A stretch of 64,000 bases of DNA from Sinonovacula constricta (taxonomy: Eukaryota; Mollusca; Bivalvia; Cardiida; Solecurtidae): assembly GCA_007844125.1 (NCBI GenBank), contig CM017558.1, positions 48,386,772 through 48,450,771 of the forward strand. The letters run 5' to 3'. Below, in pieces: positions 58,023-64,000 of the stretch. How positions within the stretch are numbered: the stretch's first letter is position 1; every line of letters begins with the position of its first letter. Both the position numbers and the translations under genes were made by a program. The notes under the pieces were generated by a model. The model worked only from the letters and a program-made list of their open reading frames with translations, ran no database searches and was not told where the DNA came from.

Positions 58023-59561
58023 ATGGTTTCCGTTTACCTAGGACGTTGAGTGGAGCTCGATAAAGAAGAACAGACTCTTTGTAGCACTACTTTTACTATG
58101 TATACACCATCATCATACAATACATTGGACATATTGGGAACAAGGGGTACATAAAAACAAAAAAACGTCATTGATATACGTTAACTGTCTTCAATAGATT
58201 ATCAAAACGGTACACATATTAACAACTGTGTTCAATGCATATCATATTAATTACATTTATTGTAGGATTCAATAAAATAATCACCAGAGCATTGCAATTC
58301 TTTCTTTGCAAATTGATTTTTTATGAATTAAAATAACTTTAGAAGAGTCAATCATACCAGGCTTTAGCTTTCTTAGCTGATGTGTGATATCGTGTTTTAC
58401 ATTAAAATAGTTACAAGCCCATCTAATCAACTACATGTAGTATTTTTCATGTAAGAGTTTTCCCAAAATGGACATATTTCTTGAAGGAGCGGTATATCTG
58501 TTACCAATAGATCATTTCTTTAATATGTTTCTCATGTGCAGAAATAGTATTGTTATTGCTGTAGTTAGCAACGAAATAACATTAAGTGGAAAAAAGATAC
58601 TTTCCAAATATAAATGTAGTTATTTCGTTGTCCATCTTGTCTAGATCAGCATCGCTTGTGAAACAATACTTTCTAAAATGTTAAAATAAAGTTTTCAGGA
58701 TTTCTAAAATAATACCCGTGATTTCTTAGTTCAGCATTTTTCGATCAAAGCGCCCCATGCACCTAGTCTTTGTCAGAATCTCACTAACAATTTAATACAG
58801 GAGGGAATTCAACAATTACGTTGTACTACGTTCACATTACACACAATACCCGGGTAAGTAGTAAACGGATCTCGAAAACACATGACATACTCACATCTAT
58901 CACTTATACAATCTTAAAATAACAGCAGTCAATCAATCATATAGTAACATATTTAAATAACAATATATAACAACTGTACACGACCTAAGAACCGCAGACA
59001 CATTCACAATGGCAATACAATGCTGATAGCAGCAAAGGTTGTTATTTTCGTCATCTCACCAATTTAACAACAACCACAATATTATAAATTGTCTTTGACA
59101 TACAATAATGATGCAAAATTGTAAGAGGTCCGCAATAAATATGAACCGGCCATAAAAGTACAAGATATAACAAAACTTTGAGACTGTGCATGTACAAGTC
59201 TTACTGGTTGTCGGATAAGTCATTTTTAATTAAACCTATCCAACCTTATGACACTAATGACGCGTATCATGGCCGACATTGTTAGAAATCCTATTTCATA
59301 ATCATCACCTTCTGAAATGTTCAGGGCGTACGCATTTGCCATTTAAGTACGGATTTACTTCTGTTTTAATGCGTTTGTCCTATTTAGCAAACACATCGTC
59401 AGTGTGAAAATCTGATCGTGGAAAATGCAACACAAATTGTTGACCTCGGAATTTGATCCTCATGAAGTGCACAGAAAACCGTTCGTGCTGTTCGGCTAAA
59501 ATCTCCAGAAAGGATCTATTGAATAAAAAGGTTCCTGCATTCCTACGCCATTTCTTGAGTT
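58023..59561. other. Probable 3' UTR and flank of dac
   Basis: No coding content. The dac 3' UTR must lie here on the - strand. AATAAA in that orientation occurs near 58256-58261, but no site can be chosen with confidence. Confidence 0.35.
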
Positions 59562-62500
59562 CTAAGACTGTGGAAACACGCTTTGGCGATCCTGACGATC
59601 ATTATCTGAGGGACTTCTAGAACTGCTGTACCGGTCGTGGCCATCGTCGTCTGGAAAAAGGGGCAATAAAAACACAATTTTGAAAAACAACAACAACCAA
59701 ACACTTTGTTATAAGATTTAATGATTATGGCCAATATACTAAATGAAAACTTGCACGCCGATATTTGCTGACACTTATAAATAAACTCCAAAGTTATTAT
59801 GTTTGTATTTCTATCAAACCCAAAACAAAGTCCTAATTATATGACAATAGTAACCATCGATTATATTTTCTTCAAACCGTTCTTATAGAGACAGACATTA
59901 TATAAGCACCGTTTTAGTAACAAATTCGACAAATCAGACGATGAACTAATTACACATTTAATTTAAAGATGTGTAAATAGCGAATTAGTAAATAGTGTCT
60001 GGAAGCCAACTTTATGTTTTACGTCGCTTATATCGTATATTCATGCAGAAGTTTGTTTTACTACTACTGTATGTATTGATAACAGCGAGAACTGTAGTAT
60101 CCACTGCTTCATACCGTAGTCACATATTGAGACAATGAGAACAGATGTAGATAAACACCTGTTTATAATTTTGTATAAGATAAACCATTCCTTCCCAAAT
60201 GATACAACTTTACTTTCAATTAAGCGGACATAAGCAGTAGGCTAAAGTTTAAGAATATACTAAAAATTGATAACCAAGACCGGTTGACCAACTTAAACGC
60301 TGGAAAGATGGTCACTATCGTCCTATACTGTTAACATCATGCGTACCACGGCTCACTGGATGCTGGATTAAAACGCATCCTGGGTGTTTCTTTTCTAAGT
60401 TTTTTTTTGTCTTGCATTTTGTAATCACAATTGTATCTAGTTTTAAGCAGATTGGAAAAAAAACTAACGTGAGCATTTCGTTTGGTACTGATGCAGGGTT
60501 TTAAGTGTGCGACTGTTTTTTCGTTTCAATTCACATCTTTGAAATAACGTACAACGTTTCTGTCGCACTAGAGACAGGAATAGCCCTAAATGGTCGGATA
60601 AGCAGCTTTCTGTGCAATGTACTAACACCGCAACGCACTGAATACCCAAATCACAATTTTATCGCGTTCTAATATACCATTATATAATAAGTTGCATAAA
60701 CGTAAATCGTTTAGAAAAATAAAAACAATGTATCAGTATTACTTTGTGGACCATTATTTGTTGGAATTTTGGTCTCTCCGTTGCCGATAGGGTTCGGTGA
60801 CGAGGATTCGAACTTCTGCCCCAGACTGGGTCGGTTTTCGTTGGCATCCTGGGAAGTATCCTCCATTCGCTTTCTCGCTCTTCGCTCCTTCTTCAGACGT
60901 CTGTGTAGCATATCTGTCAGTAGAAGGAAACATACGTTTTAATATGGTGGCTTTAGTGAATATATAGTTTTCATATCGTTTTATTGGTGTAAATATTGAT
61001 GACATGATGACATTTCTGGTTCAGATCAATGAAAGGTGTATACACTTAATGTGTTTTTCATTGTACGAAGGAAACAAAGAAAAACTATATATTACCTCAT
61101 TGTTTTTTATGTCTAAAACCCCTATGAATATTTATCAATGGCCATTCGTGTCTGTAAGGGGAGGCAATGGATTTGTAAAGGGGGACCACAATGTTCCGCC
61201 AAAGAACTCGTGCTCGTAGCCTCCCTTAGATCATTGTCTTGCATAGGATAAATACCAACCACAAACAACACTGTGAGTGGCATATGACGTCACCTGTTAA
61301 TGATGACGTGGCATGTTTCCTTAAAACAATTTCTGCACAATTTAACTCAATACGGTGTACCACCAGAGGATTGGATTGCGTGCTTTGATTAAAAGGTATT
61401 ATTCATTAACATATTGTGTTGGAATAAGGATTATCCACGTACAGGCGGGTAGTTCAGAAATTGTGAATTATTTTAACTTGACTTCGTGTATAGTGATAAT
61501 AAGTGCCGCCCGAGTTTGAACAATGGGAAAAACAGTCAGAATACACAAAAACGACCGACATTGTCAAGTAGTAGTGTATGGCAGTTGTAAACAAAATGGG
61601 AATTTCAAAGGATAAACACATTTTACGAAAAAGATCTACAATGTAGTAAGGTAAGTTTTTGCTGATTTTTATATTGACCGTTTGGAAAATTCTGTTAAGA
61701 TGTAAAAAGCTATCTGGCTGCGGTATACGTTATATTTTTCGTTCGTTGCTTGTATTTAATTTCAAAATGGGTCTCAATACTAAACACCTTTTTGCTCTCT
61801 TCATGTTAATGTACTCTTAAATTCCCATATTCTTGATAAGGTAGATTTATTATATTAATATTTACGAGTATAAGTGTAAGACAATAGTTCATAGGCATAA
61901 TCATTTGATACATTTCTCAAGCGCAATCTTCGACTGCCTAGCTTTAGCATATCATATCTCTTAGCAGTTAATTTAATTATATTGCCACCACAACATGTCT
62001 AGAATCATGGTGTACACCAATAAGAAATGTAACATTTTGACTTGTTTATTGATTACAGTTTAAGAAAATCTCAGCTAAAACCATGTTTCTGCATGTGACC
62101 ACTTTGGGGCATGTTTCTCTATTGAAGCCTACACGTAACAACATTTACAAATAACGAAGATGTTTTGAATTTTTTACTTTTAATCTTTTGTTCATCCTGA
62201 AGTTTCCGCTCTAAATCCTCTCGAGCTTTCTTTTCCTGACTCAACTCGTTCTTTAACTCATCTGAAATAAAAAAAAAGTTAATTAAAAAGGTGATGGAAA
62301 TTCATTTGTGTCGTTATTATATATAAGTTTTAACGACACTAACCAACTAAAATAGAAAACTAACTAACATGTAGCTTTTTTCAACGTACTATATGGACTT
62401 AGATGGATTTGCAACTTGCTGGATTTATCGGGACTTCCGTTGTGCACTAGGCCGGTTGATGATAATCCCCATACAGCCAGGTAGTTGTCAACTTCATAAA

Positions 62501-63188
62501 AGGCACAGAACAAAAACGTAACAAAAGCTGCGGACTAGCCAGCTTTCCTTATTTCTGTATGTCTTTATAAGTTGCCCTCAAAATAAAAATTATGTGGCTT
62601 GGAGATTATCTATCCATTTGATGTGTTTTAGTTTAAAACTTTTAAACTTAACAAGCAAAGAAATGTAGCCATGTGTAGTATATTACATAAACATGTTTAT
62701 TTCATGAGATTCTGTTCATGTTAACAATAAACCAATGTTAAAAAGCTGGTTGGGTATTGCGAGCTTGTTTGTTTTGATATAATAATTTTCAAAGTCGAGA
62801 CAATTATGGTCATGTTGGTGCCGTAAGTAGAATCCTAGGAGCACCGCAGGTCAGCTAAAAGACCACGTTATTGCCCCGACCAGCACTCAAACCACTGTTG
62901 TAAAGTGGTGACGAGTTGGATAGTTTCAGCAACTATTACAATAGCATGTCCACAAATAAATATATTATTAAGTTAGTTAACAACCCTTACTTATTTGTCT
63001 CTCTTGATGTCGCGCATTCTCTCCGGCTACCTTAAGGAGACCTTGAATATTCATGAGAAGGGTCTCGATGGAGGAGTAACCGGGCAAAGAACCGTTAGTC
63101 AGACTTGCTGGAATAGCTGGACTGTGTGGCGTAATTACCTCCCTTTCATCAACTTGAGACAGTGTTTCCATGAGGTCCGCGCTATCAG
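59562..63188 (-). CDS. dac: dachshund (DACH) homologue, last four coding exons (5' part beyond window)
   Basis: Exons in - strand order are 63188-62991, 62261-62178, 60913-60743 and 59650-59562 (stop TAG at 59564-59562). All have GT-AG borders and phase 1 junctions, coding about 180 residues. The first exon has GYSSIETLLMNIQGLLKVA followed by ENARHQERQI. This is the start of the conserved C-terminal Dachbox of Dachshund proteins, which binds Eya in the Pax-Six-Eya-Dach network. The second is a coiled coil (ELKNELSQEKKAREDLERKL). The third begins LHRRLKKERRARKRMED and becomes Ser/Asn/Pro-rich. The fourth is a Ser/Asp/Gln-rich tail ending VFPQS. Dach proteins are nuclear Ski/Sno-family transcription cofactors. 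Compared with vertebrate DACH the coiled coil looks about five residues shorter at the first junction. The DNA-binding Dachbox-N would be on exons to the right of the window. Confidence 0.92.
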
Positions 63189-64000
63189 CTGTGAACAAAG
63201 GAGACAAGAATATGATAATATGGCACGCGATGTTTAATGAATGGTGCTTATTTATCCTCGATGAACTAATCTTAGTCATTAATGAAGCCAACATACCGGT
63301 GTAGCTAACAGGCTTGAAACAAAGAAAGCTATATATTTGTAGAAAAGGAGTATTTGATTAAGTAAGTTACAAAATTACATTTCTTACATAACTTATAAAA
63401 CACATAAACAAAAACTAATTATGTATTTTAACTGACCATATCAATAGATTTCTCATTAACATATTCAATCAACTATTACTCGCTGACACATATGTTAAGA
63501 TAATACCAATTTGTATACATGTAAAAAACATCTCTGCGAAACAATGTGACAGTAAAGTTTCACGAGAAACAACAAACATGTTGGCATAAATCTTCATCAT
63601 TTTTTGCATATTTAACGATTTAACGATATAACATATTGACAACATTGTATTAATTACGATTTTAAATTACTGCTACTGTTAATGCAGTTTGTGTACCATT
63701 CATTACAAGAGCCGAGTACATTAATAACAGAACCATATGTGGTCGTACTATATATATATAAACGTCATGGAATGATTCTGATATAATGTGATTTATTTGA
63801 CAACTTCCGAATATTAACATTCGCGATTGTTTCGAGAAAGTTGGTAAAGTCTTTGTACTGCCTTATCTCTTCGTGGAGACTGTTCATTAATGACATTTTA
63901 AGGTGCGGAACGAATGTTATGACGTAATATCTTGTCGCAAAATCATCATTTCCGACATTTTATTCCCCTCTAAAATTACAATGAACAGTCGCATTGAAGT
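63189..64000. other. Intron of dac, 5' side of the first visible exon
   Basis: A polypyrimidine acceptor (tcctttgttcacag on the - strand) borders 63188. No further dac exon is seen in the remaining 0.8 kb. Confidence 0.6.

Noticed and set aside
62977..63294. 105-codon - strand gene
   Set aside because: Its first third is intron; only 63188-62991 is a dac exon, shown by the acceptor, the donor and homology.

Overview
The window is eukaryotic nuclear DNA and very probably molluscan, most likely bivalve. It is AT-rich, its genes are split by GT-AG introns, and it is dense in tandem repeats and decayed retroelements. Simple sequence and interspersed repeats of the kind common in mollusc genomes are also present. 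No bacterial-style gene, operon or CRISPR array is seen. Species is not claimed.

The core is a tandem array of four + strand C-type lectin genes assembled here exon by exon, with splice phases that agree throughout. CTL-1 (2342-14556) and CTL-2 (19583-29808) have seven coding exons: a signal peptide, one long-form C-type lectin domain spread over exons 2-4, and a Pro/Thr/Val-rich tail on exons 5-7. CTL-3 (33025-42369) and CTL-4 (42782-56137) have five coding exons: the same domain, then a 10-residue tail on a tiny last exon. CRD exons have identical lengths in all four genes (89, 97 and 208 nt), so the cluster grew by duplication. CTL-1 and CTL-2 are also related across introns, 3' flank and a downstream Ty3/gypsy fragment. 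All four keep a QPD motif but lack two usual ligands of the sugar-binding calcium site.

At the right end, on the - strand, are the last four coding exons of a dachshund (DACH) homologue (59562-63188), a conserved transcriptional cofactor. It runs out of the window at the right and converges on CTL-4.

Mobile DNA accounts for much of the rest. An almost complete 6.4 kb CR1/Jockey-type LINE (4379-10751, - strand) sits in intron 2 of CTL-1, inside a 41-bp minisatellite. It carries a 2A-like peptide and is broken by one stop codon in ORF2 and a frameshift in ORF1. Decayed Ty3/gypsy pieces lie at about 15.0-18.06, 30.3-31.2, 41.3-42.0 and 49.7-50.2 kb. A 5.4 kb array of a 44-bp satellite fills most of intron 4 of CTL-4, directly after the last gypsy piece. 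Further minisatellites (16, 32, 35, 38, 46 and 76 bp) and several dispersed repeat families lie in introns and intergenic DNA.

Region by region: 1-2.3 kb intergenic repeats; 2.3-14.6 CTL-1; 14.6-19.5 gypsy remnant and plain AT-rich DNA; 19.6-29.8 CTL-2; 29.9-33.0 truncated gypsy copy, GC-rich minisatellite and repeats; 33.0-42.4 CTL-3; 42.8-56.1 CTL-4; 56.2-59.5 intergenic; 59.5-64 dac 3' exons. The lectins are predicted secreted proteins, plausibly in immune or mucosal recognition; that role is inferred from family and context only.
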